This document shows, in pieces, positions 7,404-15,982 of a DNA stretch of 35,008 nt; within the stretch, counting starts at the first letter, position 1; every line of letters begins with the position of its first letter. Below the pieces are notes generated by a model. That model worked only from the letters and a program-made list of their open reading frames with translations. It was not told the origin of the DNA and did not search any database. A program made the translations under genes and the position numbers. The DNA is from Aeromicrobium sp. (GTDB taxonomy: Bacteria > Actinomycetota > Actinomycetes > Propionibacteriales > Nocardioidaceae): the NCBI GenBank assembly GCA_008017265.1, contig SSHC01000105.1, forward strand, positions 1-35,008. Direction: 5' to 3'.

Positions 7404-7413
7404 GGAGACACAC

Positions 7414-7908
7414 ATGACAACGAACGAAACCGTCTGGGTAACCCAAGAGGCTCTCGACAGTCTTGTCGCTGAACTTGAGAACCTGAAAACCGTTGTCCGC
7501 CCCAGCATCAATGAACAAGTTGCGGCCGCCCGCGACGAAGGCGACTTGAAAGAAAACGGCGGCTATCACGCCGCTCGCGAAGAACAAGGAAAGACCGAAG
7601 CGCGCATCTCGCACCTCGAAGAGATGTTGCGTCGCGCAGTTGTCGGTGCGAAACCCGCCGATGACGGACTCGTCGAAGTCGGCATGAAAGTCACCATCCA
7701 GTTCGAAGGCGACGACGACACCCAAACGTTCCTGCTCGGTTCACGCGAACTGCTCAGCATGGACTCCAACGTCGAACTTGAAGTGTATTCGCCAACATCC
7801 CCGCTCGGCACTGCCCTGCTTGGAAAGTCTGCTGGCGACAGCGCAAGCTACGAAGCCCCCAACGGACGCACAATCAACGTCAAAATCGTTGATGCAAAGC
7901 CGTTCTGA
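7414..7908 (+). CDS. greA: Transcript cleavage factor GreA
   Basis: A 164-residue GreA protein that inserts its N-terminal coiled coil into the RNA polymerase secondary channel and stimulates cleavage of backtracked RNA. The coiled-coil tip carries the signature RDEGDLKENGGYHAAREEQG with the catalytic acidic pair (D and E of DLKEN). The C-terminal FKBP-like domain includes GMKVTIQFEGDDD and ends SYEAPNGRTINVKIVDAKPF. Length is normal. The start is fixed by AAAGGAG 6 bases before ATG. The leader folds into several hairpins. It converges on ilvA with only 18 bases between stops. Confidence 0.96.
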   Translation: MTTNETVWVTQEALDSLVAELENLKTVVRPSINEQVAAARDEGDLKENGGYHAAREEQGKTEARISHLEEMLRRAVVGAKPADDGLVEVGMKVTIQFEGDDDTQTFLLGSRELLSMDSNVELEVYSPTSPLGTALLGKSAGDSASYEAPNGRTINVKIVDAKPF

Positions 7909-7926
7909 CACGTACTCGCGCCAACG

Positions 7927-9117
7927 TCAGTACAGCTCGTAACCCAACGACAACAGATGGGCCCGGACGCTTTCGCGGTGTTCGGGCCCTCTCGTTGCCA
8001 CCTGCATGGCGACTTCAACCTCACCGATGCCCAACTTTTCTGAACCGCGATCGTGATTGACGTTGAGAATGTTGACGTCTTTGACAGCCAATTCGGTGAG
8101 CAGACGCATGAGTTCACCTGGCCGGTCAGTGATTCGCACCCGGAACATCATGAACCGACCTGCCGACGCCAGACCGTGACGAATCACTTCAAGCAGCAAG
8201 AGCGCGTCGATGTTGCCGCCCGACAAGATCGGCACGACGTTGCCACCAAACTCCTCTGGGTGCTGCAACAACGCCGCAACGCTCGTGGCACCAGACGGTT
8301 CAACAAGCAACTTCGAACGTTCGAGCAGGCCGATGAGTCCCCGACTCATCGACTCTTCTGTCACGGTAATAACGCGATCGATCCGGTCACGAATCACATC
8401 GAACGGAACGTTGCCAGGGTCAGCCACAGCGATACCGTCGGCCATCGTCAATCCGAGGTCAGCGTGACGCGGGGCTCCGTGAGCGAGCGCTAGCGGCCAA
8501 GCAGCAGCAGCTTCAGCTTGCACGCCCACAATCTCGACGTTAGGGTACCGCTCTTTGAGCAGACAAATCCCTGCAGCAAGTCCGCCCCCGCCCATCGGTA
8601 CGACGATCGTGTCGACGTGAGCGAACTGCTCAATGATCTCAAGCCCTACCGTGGCCTGACCGGCAACGATGTCTTCGTGATCGTACGGGTGAATGAACGT
8701 CGCGTTCGTTGCGTGGGCACGCTCTTGTGCCGCGAGTAGCGCCCCGCTCACATCAAGGCCTGCCAACTCCACGCGTGCCCCATACCCCAGCGTGGCTTGA
8801 ACTTTAGGGAGCGCTGCCCCTTCAGGCATGAAGATGGTGGCATCGATACCCAATAACTGAGCAGCAAGCGCAACCCCTTGAGCATGGTTTCCGGCGCTCG
8901 CGGCGACTACGCCCGCCGCGCGTTCGGCGTCGGTCAGTCGTGCCATTCGCGTATAGGCGCCACGGATTTTGAACGAGCCAGTTCGTTGCAGGTTTTCGCA
9001 CTTGAGTCGCACGTCACCGCCGGTAGCCTCAGATAGCCATCTCGACTCGCGCAGTTCAGACACGAGACTGACGGCGACGAGATCTTTTTGCGCAGCTAAC
9101 GCATCATCGAAGTTCAC
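7927..9117 (-). CDS. ilvA: Threonine ammonia-lyase with C-terminal ACT domain
   Basis: A 396-residue PLP enzyme that deaminates threonine to 2-oxobutanoate, the first step toward isoleucine. LQRTGSFKIRGAY has the Schiff-base Lys (residue 50). ASAGNHAQGVALAA is the substrate loop and VPMGGGGLAAG the phosphate-binding glycine loop. After about residue 325 a single ACT-like domain follows (FRVRITDRPGELMRLLTELAVKDVNILNV). One ACT domain and about 400 residues fit the shorter class often called catabolic or TdcB-like in actinobacteria, so biosynthetic and degradative roles are both possible. The start is GTG, 6 bases after TAGGCT, without a ribosome site. Confidence 0.94.
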   Translation of the reverse strand: MNFDDALAAQKDLVAVSLVSELRESRWLSEATGGDVRLKCENLQRTGSFKIRGAYTRMARLTDAERAAGVVAASAGNHAQGVALAAQLLGIDATIFMPEGAALPKVQATLGYGARVELAGLDVSGALLAAQERAHATNATFIHPYDHEDIVAGQATVGLEIIEQFAHVDTIVVPMGGGGLAAGICLLKERYPNVEIVGVQAEAAAAWPLALAHGAPRHADLGLTMADGIAVADPGNVPFDVIRDRIDRVITVTEESMSRGLIGLLERSKLLVEPSGATSVAALLQHPEEFGGNVVPILSGGNIDALLLLEVIRHGLASAGRFMMFRVRITDRPGELMRLLTELAVKDVNILNVNHDRGSEKLGIGEVEVAMQVATRGPEHRESVRAHLLSLGYELY

Positions 9118-9123
9118 ACTTTC

Positions 9124-9129
9124 AGCCTA
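9124..9129 (-). promoter_or_regulatory. Putative -10 TAGGCT of ilvA
   Basis: TAGGCT ends 6 bases before the GTG start at 9117, predicting a leaderless mRNA. Confidence 0.5.
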
Positions 9130-9175
9130 CGGCCGAATACGTCCCAACACCCAAACGAGCGGGCCAACTGGTCGA

Positions 9176-10294
9176 TCAGCCCGGCGCGGGTTCGGCTTCA
9201 GTGTCGCCGCCGCTCGCTTCGCGATCGGCAGCAGCAGAACGCAACTGGCGAACAATGCTGTTGAATACGGCAGCAGCAGGAACCGCGAGAAGTGCACCAA
9301 CGATGCCGTAGGCAGCGATCCCGATAGCGATTGCCAAGATGATCGCGAGCGGGTGAATCGCCACCAACCGGCCCGTCAAGAACGGCTGCAATACATGCGA
9401 TTCAATCTGTTGCACGACGATCACACCAATCAACATGAACACGGCCGTCCAGAAGCCGTGCGCAACTAGCGCAACCAACACCGCCACAAGCCCCGACATG
9501 AGCGCACCGACGATCGGGATGAACGCGCCAATAAAAACGAGAACGCCAATCGCTCCAGCTAGCGGAACATCTAGCAGAACCGCGACGAGCATGATGCCGA
9601 GCGCATCGGCAAGCGCGACCAACACGGTGGCCCGCACAAACCCGGTGAGCGACATCCACGCGACACGACCCGAAATGCCGATCTGTTCGCGCGCTGCGGA
9701 TGGGAAGAAACTCACCACCCATGTCCAGATTCGCTCGCCTTCGTAGAGGAAAAAGAACATCGCGAACAGGACGATAAAAATACCTGCCAAGAAATGACTG
9801 ATCTGGGAGCCAACCTGCGTCGCTTGCCCGAGCCATTCGCTGCCACCCGAGGCAATCATGTCTTGGAGTTTGTCGATCCAACTTTCAAGTTGCGAATCAC
9901 TCACCTGTAGGGGGCCCGTCCGCGCCCAGGTTTGGACTTGAGCGATTCCCTTCACCAACGCGAGAAGTAAGTCATCGAATTGAGTTGAAAGCTGTTGCCC
10001 GATGAGAGAGAAAGCGCCAACAAGTGCAGCTACGACAAGAACTACAGCACCGAGTGCGCCCACGATGCGCGGCACACCCCAGGATGCCAAACGATCAACA
10101 ATCCCGATGAGCAATGCGGTCCCTAGCAACGCGATGGCAATCGGGACTGAAACTTCCGACAACCGCGCAAGTAGCCACATCAAACCGGCAACACCTGCAG
10201 CGATAATGAGCAGTCGCAAGGACCAGGCGGCAGCAACCTCAACTCCTCGAGGGATGCCGTAGCGGGAGGCAGGTACGTTTTGATCGTCGGTCAC
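9176..10294 (-). CDS. AI-2E family transporter (PerM-like) membrane protein
   Basis: A 372-residue polytopic membrane protein of the AI-2E transporter / PerM family. A paired N-terminal hydrophobic region (about residues 23-92) is followed by a long amphipathic stretch ([25 protein letters not shown] to [12 protein letters not shown]). Then come several membrane segments, including [42 protein letters not shown] and [33 protein letters not shown], which are the family's most conserved parts. Characterised members include exporters of autoinducer-2 and Na+/H+ antiporters, so the cargo cannot be assigned. The start is GTG 6 bases after TAGGCT. The tail is acidic and Gly/Glu-rich. Confidence 0.9.
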   Translation of the reverse strand: MTDDQNVPASRYGIPRGVEVAAAWSLRLLIIAAGVAGLMWLLARLSEVSVPIAIALLGTALLIGIVDRLASWGVPRIVGALGAVVLVVAALVGAFSLIGQQLSTQFDDLLLALVKGIAQVQTWARTGPLQVSDSQLESWIDKLQDMIASGGSEWLGQATQVGSQISHFLAGIFIVLFAMFFFLYEGERIWTWVVSFFPSAAREQIGISGRVAWMSLTGFVRATVLVALADALGIMLVAVLLDVPLAGAIGVLVFIGAFIPIVGALMSGLVAVLVALVAHGFWTAVFMLIGVIVVQQIESHVLQPFLTGRLVAIHPLAIILAIAIGIAAYGIVGALLAVPAAAVFNSIVRQLRSAAADREASGGDTEAEPAPG

Positions 10295-10300
10295 AAAATC

Positions 10301-10306
10301 AGCCTA
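10301..10306 (-). promoter_or_regulatory. Putative -10 TAGGCT of the AI-2E family gene
   Basis: TAGGCT ends 6 bases before the GTG start at 10294; the same hexamer and spacing as ilvA. Confidence 0.5.
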
Positions 10307-10336
10307 CGGGAAGAAACCCAATGCGGGCATGGTTCA

Positions 10337-10342
10337 TATTGT
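10337..10342 (+). promoter_or_regulatory. Putative -10 TATTGT of msrA
   Basis: TATTGT ends 7 bases before ATG 10350. A GGGAGG also lies just before the two adjacent ATG codons, so leaderless and ribosome-site models compete. Confidence 0.3.
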
Positions 10343-10349
10343 GGGAGGC

Positions 10350-10991
10350 ATGATGTTCAGTTTTCGATCCGATAGTGAACCAATAACCGCCGAGACAGCA
10401 CTGCCTGGCCGCACCACCCGTGCGTTTGCGCTGCCGCCTCGCCATCTCGTGACTGGCAACCCCATCGAGACCGACCCCCCGGCAGCTTTCGACGTTGCCA
10501 TCTTTGGGTTGGGTTGTTTTTGGGGCGAAGAACAGACGTTTTGGCAACTGCCCGGCGTCTGGTCGACGTCAGTTGGCTATGCCGGCGGGTTTACCCCCAA
10601 TCCGACGTACGAGGAAGTGTGCACAGGACGAACTGGCCACGCTGAGGTGGTGCGCGTCATCTTTGATCCGAGCATCCTGACATACCAAGACCTCTTGACG
10701 GTTTTTTGGGAAAACCACGACCCAACTCAAGGCATGCGCCAAGGCAACGATCGAGGTAGTCAATACCGTTCGATCATCTTGACGACCAGCCCCGAACAGG
10801 AAACTCTGGCGCTGGCCTCACGCGACCACTTCCAGAAGGTGCTCAACCGAAACGGGTACGGAACCATCACCACCGAAATAACGCCGTTGGCTGAGTATTG
10901 GTATGCCGAGGATTACCACCAGCAGTACCTCGTCAAGAACCCGAACGGCTATTGCCCACTGCACGCCACCGGAATCAACTACGACATGTGA
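10350..10991 (+). CDS. msrA: Peptide methionine sulfoxide reductase MsrA
   Basis: A thiol oxidoreductase that repairs methionine-S-sulfoxide in proteins and free methionine. The catalytic motif GLGCFWGEE is present, with later family motifs [49 protein letters not shown] and AEDYHQQYL. The C-terminal [13 protein letters not shown] carries a likely recycling Cys. From ATG 10350 the protein has 213 residues, with an N-terminal extension before the core as in the longer MsrA class. Two adjacent ATG codons (10350, 10353) compete; the track start at 10329 has no supporting signal. The gene is divergent from the AI-2E family gene. Confidence 0.95.
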   Translation: MMFSFRSDSEPITAETALPGRTTRAFALPPRHLVTGNPIETDPPAAFDVAIFGLGCFWGEEQTFWQLPGVWSTSVGYAGGFTPNPTYEEVCTGRTGHAEVVRVIFDPSILTYQDLLTVFWENHDPTQGMRQGNDRGSQYRSIILTTSPEQETLALASRDHFQKVLNRNGYGTITTEITPLAEYWYAEDYHQQYLVKNPNGYCPLHATGINYDM

Positions 10992-11032
10992 CGCTTAGCA
11001 CCCACTTCGGTCGAATCTATTTCACCGGCGCA

Positions 11033-11038
11033 TACGAT
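11033..11038 (+). promoter_or_regulatory. Putative -10 TACGAT of the GT87-like gene
   Basis: TACGAT ends 7 bases before ATG 11046, which has no ribosome site; leaderless spacing. Confidence 0.45.
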
Positions 11039-11045
11039 CGTCCCT

Positions 11046-12341
11046 ATGAGAACCCGCATCGACGCCATCGCCGACGGTCTCGACCGGTTTATCACTGCGG
11101 AACGCCTCAAGTTGTATCCACGAGCCATCCTCATCGGTCAAGTGATCCTGACCGTCGTGATGATCGGCATTCCGTTGTTGATTGCGGTCGAAAAGCAGGC
11201 TCTCTTTCCAGACTTTGCAGCCCCGTGGACGGGGGCTCGGTTCTTCCTCGATGGGCGCATGGATGAGCTCTACGATGTGCACGCCCAGTGGGCATTTCAG
11301 CAAGAACACGTGCGAAATGACGCGCCTTCTTGGTTCGTCTCACCGCCGCACGTAGCCCTTGTCTATTCTCCATTGGCCCTCGTGTCGTTCCGAACCGCCG
11401 GACTCATTTGGACACTGATTTCAATCGTGTGCGTTGTAGTTTCGATCCGTCTCATCGAGCCCTTCGCACCTCGTTTCTTTCGCAACCATCGCCTCGCAAC
11501 GACACTGCTCTTGCTGTCGACCTATCCGGTCTTCGAACTCCTCGGCGCAGGTCAACAAAGTGCCGTCACGTTCCTGTTGCTTGCCGCTGGCATCCGGTTA
11601 GCTCTGGCCGATCACCAGGGTTGGGCGGGCGTACTTTTCGCGCTCGGTGCAATCAAACCGCAACTGTTCATCATGGTTCCGTTTGTCTTGATTGCCATGC
11701 GCATGTGGAAGGCCCTCGCGACAGGTGCTGTCACCGGACTCGCGACCCTCGCGCTCAGCTATCTCGTTTTTGGACGCGAAGTCTTCGCCGCATGGTTCGA
11801 GGCGTTGGGCAGCCCCATGTACGCCGAGATGGTTCAGATCGATCAAGCCTGGAAAATGATCGGCCTACCTGCCTTGGCTGTGACTTTGGTTCCGCCCCAA
11901 GCAGCCGCGTTCGTCAATGGTCTCGGCACCCTCATCACGATTGCTGTCGTCGCTTTCGCATGTTGGAAAATATTTGGCTGGACGAAGGCGGGGGCTGATC
12001 CTCGTGCTGTGTGGGCGGGAGCCATTTTGGCAATGATTTTGGCCTCACCTCATCTCGTCGCGTACGACCTCATCATGGTGTTAGTTCCGGCGCTTTACCT
12101 TGCGGAAAACGCCCTTAACCGGACCACGCGCGTGACTCTTCTCGTTTTGTACTTGCTGACGTGGACGACGGCAGTTCGCCATCTTCTCGCCCTGCAACTC
12201 ATCTGGCCCGTGACATTGATCGACGCCAGCTGGGCGACGATTTCGATCGTATTCTTGTGGGTGGCGTTGGACCGACACCTGAGCGTCGAATCAGGAAGCG
12301 CACAACTCGACGGCACTGATCGGCCAGTCACAGACCGTTAA
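11046..12341 (+). CDS. DUF2029 / GT87-like membrane glycosyltransferase
   Basis: A 431-residue polytopic membrane protein with the layout of the DUF2029 (GT87) family, whose studied members are polyprenyl-phosphate-mannose-dependent mannosyltransferases of the actinobacterial envelope. After a first membrane segment (about residues 27-48) comes the extracytoplasmic motif FPDFAAPWTGARFFLDGRMDELYD, containing the acidic residue expected for catalysis. AGQQSAVTFLLLAAGIRLA and WAGVLFALGAIKPQLFIMVPF follow, then about seven more hydrophobic segments. The C-terminal tail is short and polar. It converges on the pirin gene and the two stop codons overlap within TTAA. The acceptor is unknown. Confidence 0.82.
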   Translation: MRTRIDAIADGLDRFITAERLKLYPRAILIGQVILTVVMIGIPLLIAVEKQALFPDFAAPWTGARFFLDGRMDELYDVHAQWAFQQEHVRNDAPSWFVSPPHVALVYSPLALVSFRTAGLIWTLISIVCVVVSIRLIEPFAPRFFRNHRLATTLLLLSTYPVFELLGAGQQSAVTFLLLAAGIRLALADHQGWAGVLFALGAIKPQLFIMVPFVLIAMRMWKALATGAVTGLATLALSYLVFGREVFAAWFEALGSPMYAEMVQIDQAWKMIGLPALAVTLVPPQAAAFVNGLGTLITIAVVAFACWKIFGWTKAGADPRAVWAGAILAMILASPHLVAYDLIMVLVPALYLAENALNRTTRVTLLVLYLLTWTTAVRHLLALQLIWPVTLIDASWATISIVFLWVALDRHLSVESGSAQLDGTDRPVTDR

Positions 12342-13231
12342 GGCAGTCTGCGGACGCGAGGTTTGAGCCGCACTGGCGGCAACGGTGGCGCGGGAATCAC
12401 TTTTCCGTCATGTCCGTCTACGCTGCCGAAGCGTTCGTGCCCTGACTCCCAGTCTTCGCGAGCCTGATGAATCTCGTCGTGGGTTCGCGCCACGAAATTC
12501 CACCACATGATGAGCGGTTCTTCCCATGGTTCTCCTCCGAGCAAGATCACGGTCGTGCTGAAGGGAACCTCAATCGTGAGCTTGGATTCGCCCGCAGCAA
12601 GGAACCGGAGCGACTTCGACTCAAGTTGCTCGCCGTCAATGACCACCGACATGTCGACAGCGAGTAGTCCGTATTCGAACGCCGGGTCGAGGTCGATTTC
12701 GTGAAGCCCTGAACCCAACTGAATTTGTGCAGCCACAATCGGACTGAAGGTCGTGGCCGGGGACCTAGCGCCGTAAAACTCACCAACGAAAACCGTTGCT
12801 GCCCAGCCGTCTCCGTCAACGATCGGCAGTTCGGTGAAGTGTTCGAAGTCTGCCTTGCCGCCGCGCTCCGACTCCGGCAACGCGACCCAAAACTGCACCC
12901 CGTGCATTGACTCGTCGATATCACAACTGAACTCTGAGTGAGCCACACCGCGACCGGCCGTCATGATGTTGAGTTGCCCCGGCTTGACGCGCACGTTACT
13001 GCCGAGGTTGTCGCGATGCTCGATCTCACCAGATAACAACCAAGTCACAGTCTGCAGACCGATATGTGGGTGCGGCAACACATCCATCGCTTGAAACGTC
13101 GGCCCAAAATGGTCGAGGAAACACCACGGCCCGATCGTGGGCAAACCCTTCGTCGGCAAGGTGCGGCGCACTTCAAGCGCACGTATTCCACCAAGCGGAA
13201 CGAGCCGCGGCTCAATCGTCATCCCGGCCAT
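12338..13231 (-). CDS. Pirin family protein
   Basis: A 297-residue bicupin of the pirin family. The N-terminal cupin shows GPWCFLDHFGP, DVLPHPHIGLQTVTWLLSGEIEHRDNLG and QLNIMTAGRGVAHSEFS; the His and Glu residues in these are the usual Fe(II) ligands. The C-terminal cupin is PFSTTVILLGGEPWEEPLIMWWNFVART. Bacterial pirins have been linked to quercetinase activity and to metabolic regulation, so the role here is open. The track start at 13327 overlaps the upstream phosphatase. ATG 13231 shares its A with that gene's TAA stop (TAATG), indicating translational coupling; ATG 13222 is the alternative. Confidence 0.92.
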   Translation of the reverse strand: MAGMTIEPRLVPLGGIRALEVRRTLPTKGLPTIGPWCFLDHFGPTFQAMDVLPHPHIGLQTVTWLLSGEIEHRDNLGSNVRVKPGQLNIMTAGRGVAHSEFSCDIDESMHGVQFWVALPESERGGKADFEHFTELPIVDGDGWAATVFVGEFYGARSPATTFSPIVAAQIQLGSGLHEIDLDPAFEYGLLAVDMSVVIDGEQLESKSLRFLAAGESKLTIEVPFSTTVILLGGEPWEEPLIMWWNFVARTHDEIHQAREDWESGHERFGSVDGHDGKVIPAPPLPPVRLKPRVRRLP

Positions 13232-13917
13232 TACTGCACCATCGAATCTCTCAATTTGTCGATCGTGTTGTCGGTGCCACCAACTTCGGTGAACCAGCCG
13301 GTAGCACCGGTGGCGTGACTCTCCCACAGATCGAGAACACCATCGATCGCTGCAACAGGAGTGCGCAAAAAATTAGATTCGGGCACGGGTTCGTCAAGCC
13401 CATACATGGCCGCGAGCCGCATCCGAATATCGAGCGTGTTCTTGGCCGTCTCAAGATAGTCCGCGACAATCTCATCGCGCGGCACACCGATCAGTGACAA
13501 CACCATCGCAATAGAGATCCCTGTGCGGTCCTTACCAACGGCACAGTGCACGAGTGTGGCTCCTGTTGAGTCGGCAACGGTCTCGACAACTTGGACAAGC
13601 CGACCCGAATTTGACTTGAGAACAAGTTGATACAAGTCCACCAAGTTGTCGACCGGCACCTCGCCGGGGCTCAGTTCGGTGAGTAGCGGAATCTTGTGGA
13701 TTTCCACGCCTGCGCCGGCAAGCGGATGCCCGCTTTCAATGACCGATTCTTTGCTCGACCGCAAGTCGATAATCGTGGTCGGCGGCCAAGTAATGCCTTC
13801 GGGAACGAGGTCCGATGCGAACGGTACTGCGCTGCGAAAAAGCAGCCCCGGTTTGACCAGCCCGCCGTCCGCGGACATTCCGCCAACGTCCCGAAGATTG
13901 GGCAAGAACACGCTCAT
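13231..13917 (-). CDS. Tyrosine/serine protein phosphatase (Y_phosphatase3 type)
   Basis: A 228-residue phosphatase of the group that includes mycobacterial PtpB and related lipid/protein phosphatases. LPNLRDVGGM is the family's N-terminal NxRDxGG motif. LLFRSAVP and TIIDLRSSKE follow. The P-loop HCAVGKDRTG (CX5R; Cys about 125, Arg about 131) holds the nucleophile. Substrates may be phosphotyrosine, phosphoserine or phosphoinositide. No signal peptide is seen. ATG 13917 lies 6 bases after TAAGAT without a ribosome site. It forms a two-gene operon with pirin, overlapping by one base. Confidence 0.88.
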   Translation of the reverse strand: MSVFLPNLRDVGGMSADGGLVKPGLLFRSAVPFASDLVPEGITWPPTTIIDLRSSKESVIESGHPLAGAGVEIHKIPLLTELSPGEVPVDNLVDLYQLVLKSNSGRLVQVVETVADSTGATLVHCAVGKDRTGISIAMVLSLIGVPRDEIVADYLETAKNTLDIRMRLAAMYGLDEPVPESNFLRTPVAAIDGVLDLWESHATGATGWFTEVGGTDNTIDKLRDSMVQ

Positions 13918-13923
13918 TTATCT

Positions 13924-13929
13924 ATCTTA
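13924..13929 (-). promoter_or_regulatory. Putative -10 TAAGAT of the phosphatase-pirin operon
   Basis: TAAGAT ends 6 bases before ATG 13917; leaderless spacing. Confidence 0.5.
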
Positions 13930-14011
13930 GGCAAGCATTCAAGCTAGAGGGGCCACTCCTCAAAAATGACCCATCCGAGTACAGTTACCAAGCCGTTCTA
14001 GCCATCCGCAC

Positions 14012-14017
14012 TAGACT
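14012..14017 (+). promoter_or_regulatory. Putative -10 TAGACT of the SGNH hydrolase gene
   Basis: TAGACT ends 6 bases before the GTG start at 14024; leaderless spacing. Confidence 0.5.
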
Positions 14018-14023
14018 TACGGA

Positions 14024-14950
14024 GTGAAATTGCTTCGTCACCGCCGGACGCGCCAGTCTGCCAAAGTGGCTCTCCGCGTGAGTTTGAGTTTGGCGAGCAT
14101 TTACGCATTCCTAATTGGCCAAGCACTCATCACCAAGAAACGAGTCGGTACGACGAGCGAAGTCCCCCCAGATAGTGGCACGGTTTATGGGATCGACTTT
14201 CCTGGCGAAGCAATTCGGCTGTTAGTGCTCGGCGACTCAACCGCTGTCGGCTACGGCATGAAAAAGGCCGAAGACACACCCACTGCTCTCATCGCTGACA
14301 GCCTTTCGTACGTGCTCGATACGCCTGTTAATGCACGTTCGGCGGCGGTCGTGGGCGCCCAATCCAAAGACTTGATCAACCAGATTAACGCGGCGGCCGA
14401 TCATCGTCCACAAATCGCAGTGATTCTGGTTGGAGCAAACGATATTCGGCACCAGGTTCGTCCTTCGACATCAGCTGAACGACTCGCCACCGCGATCCGG
14501 GCGCTGCGCGCTGAAGATTGTGAAGTTATTGTCGGCACCTGCCCAGACCTCGGCACGATCAAATTGATCCTTCCCCCGTTACGCACGGTGGTTCGCCATT
14601 GGAGCCGACGCCTAGCGAAAGCACAAACGGTTGCGGCCGTAGAAGCCGGCGCCCGGGTGGTTTCGGTGGGCGACTTGTTGGGCCCGCTCTATCTCAAACT
14701 CGGCGAGGGGTTCTTTGGCGACGACAGGTACCACCCCTCGAAGGCGGGGTACGCCCATGTATCGAGTTTCCTTGTCGCAGCGGCCGTCGCCTCGTGGCGT
14801 GCGCGCGATCACGAAGAAGCCCACGCAGATTTACACGAGTCGATCATGAGCGTCAACGCGGCAGCAATCGAAGCCTCAGAGCATGCCGGCACCGAAGTCG
14901 TGCGCAAGGGGCGCCTCGCTCGAGTGCTACCTGGACGAAGTGCAAACTAG
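14024..14950 (+). CDS. SGNH/GDSL-family hydrolase with N-terminal membrane anchor
   Basis: A 308-residue esterase-like protein. A basic N-terminus (MKLLRHRRTRQ) and one hydrophobic segment (about residues 17-36) suggest a membrane-anchored or secreted enzyme. The SGNH blocks are clear: LLVLGDSTAVGYG (Ser about 72), AAVVGAQSKDL (Gly), ILVGANDIRHQV (Asn) and DDRYHPSKAGYAHV (Asp and His). Such enzymes are esterases, lipases or acyl/acetyl-ester hydrolases; no substrate can be read. The C-terminal 60 residues are charged and of unknown role. The GTG start sits 6 bases after TAGACT. A strong terminator follows. Confidence 0.85.
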   Translation: MKLLRHRRTRQSAKVALRVSLSLASIYAFLIGQALITKKRVGTTSEVPPDSGTVYGIDFPGEAIRLLVLGDSTAVGYGMKKAEDTPTALIADSLSYVLDTPVNARSAAVVGAQSKDLINQINAAADHRPQIAVILVGANDIRHQVRPSTSAERLATAIRALRAEDCEVIVGTCPDLGTIKLILPPLRTVVRHWSRRLAKAQTVAAVEAGARVVSVGDLLGPLYLKLGEGFFGDDRYHPSKAGYAHVSSFLVAAAVASWRARDHEEAHADLHESIMSVNAAAIEASEHAGTEVVRKGRLARVLPGRSAN

Positions 14951-14976
14951 TCTGCACAAATCGATCACCAAACATC

Positions 14977-15011
14977 AAGAAACCCGACACCACACGGATG
15001 TCGGGTTTCTT
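14977..15011. terminator. Bidirectional intrinsic terminator
   Basis: AAGAAACCCGACA (14977-14989) and TGTCGGGTTTCTT (14999-15011) form a perfect 13-pair stem with a 9-base loop. T-rich 3' flanks occur on both strands. It lies between the convergent SGNH hydrolase and Bax-inhibitor-1 genes and should stop both. Confidence 0.88.
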
Positions 15012-15028
15012 GTTGGACGTTAGCGCAA

Positions 15029-15874
15029 TTAGTTGCTTCGCAGAATTGCCAAGATGCGCAGGATCTCGATGTACATCCAGATGAGTGTGACGGTGAGACC
15101 GAAAGCCGCACGCCATGACTCTTGCTCCGGCAAGCCCATCGCGATGCCTCGTTCGATGTAATCGAAGTCAAGGATGAGCGTGAACACGGCCAAACCGACG
15201 GCGAATGCCGAAACGAGCAAACCGAGCGTGCCGAAACTGCGCAGGCCGCCATTCTCGAGAACTCCAAAAATGCTCAACACAAAGTTGACGAGCGTGACTG
15301 CGAAAAACGCGAAGACAGCGATGGTGATCATCTTGCGGAACTTCGGGGTGACCCGGATGTTGAAGAACTTGTAAGCCGCCAGCGTGGCTCCGAAAGCGAT
15401 CATCGTGGCCATAACTGCTTGGAAGACAATCGCTGAATCGCCAACATAGGCCGAAATCATCTTCGAGAATGCGCCGATGAAAACGCCCTCAACGACCGAG
15501 TAAGCGAGGATGAAGCCAACGCTCAACTTCTTACGGAAAGAGATAACGAGCGAAAGGATGAGGCCGACGATCGCGCCGCCCATGGCGAGGCCGCTTGCCA
15601 GCGCCATCTTTTCAGAATCGACGTAGTAGCCATCAACGAACAGATCGCCGATAAAGAACCACGTGGCAGCGGCGGACGCCATCACGAGACCGAGCGTAAT
15701 TGCGGACTTTTCAAGGACCGTTTCAATCGTCATTCGGCCAGTTGCGGGTGGCAGGCCGAATCCACCTGGCCCACCGACATCGCCATTAACGATGATCTGT
15801 GAGTTGTCGCCCGAATCGAACGGTTTGCCGTTGAAACCTTCGCTTCGCGAAAAGACGGGGTTCTTGCTCTGCAT
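15029..15874 (-). CDS. Bax inhibitor-1 / YccA family membrane protein
   Basis: A 281-residue multi-pass membrane protein of the Bax inhibitor-1 (TMBIM) family in its actinobacterial long form. It has a Gly/Pro-rich cytoplasmic N-terminus (to about residue 45), then seven hydrophobic segments. Family hallmarks are SVGFILAYSVVEGVFIGAFS, FQAVMATMIAFGATLAAY and a last pair around LILDFDYIERGIAMGLPEQESWRAAFGLTVTLIWMYIEILRIL, where the acidic residues (DFDYIE) match the proposed ion-sensing site. Bacterial relatives include a pH-sensitive Ca2+ leak channel; the role here is unproven. The start is supported by GGAGG 5 bases before ATG. Confidence 0.9.
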   Translation of the reverse strand: MQSKNPVFSRSEGFNGKPFDSGDNSQIIVNGDVGGPGGFGLPPATGRMTIETVLEKSAITLGLVMASAAATWFFIGDLFVDGYYVDSEKMALASGLAMGGAIVGLILSLVISFRKKLSVGFILAYSVVEGVFIGAFSKMISAYVGDSAIVFQAVMATMIAFGATLAAYKFFNIRVTPKFRKMITIAVFAFFAVTLVNFVLSIFGVLENGGLRSFGTLGLLVSAFAVGLAVFTLILDFDYIERGIAMGLPEQESWRAAFGLTVTLIWMYIEILRILAILRSN

Positions 15875-15982
15875 TTTTCCTCCGGATGTTGGCTGAGCAG
15901 CTATTGCATCTAGCGTACAGAATCCATCCCAAAACGGGCGACCGGCGCGGGCGTCTCACCCAGCGCCAGCCGCCCGCGAGAA

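Noticed and set aside
12338-12341. Overlapping stop codons of the GT87-like and pirin genes (TTAA)
   Set aside because: A simple consequence of tight convergent packing; no further signal there.
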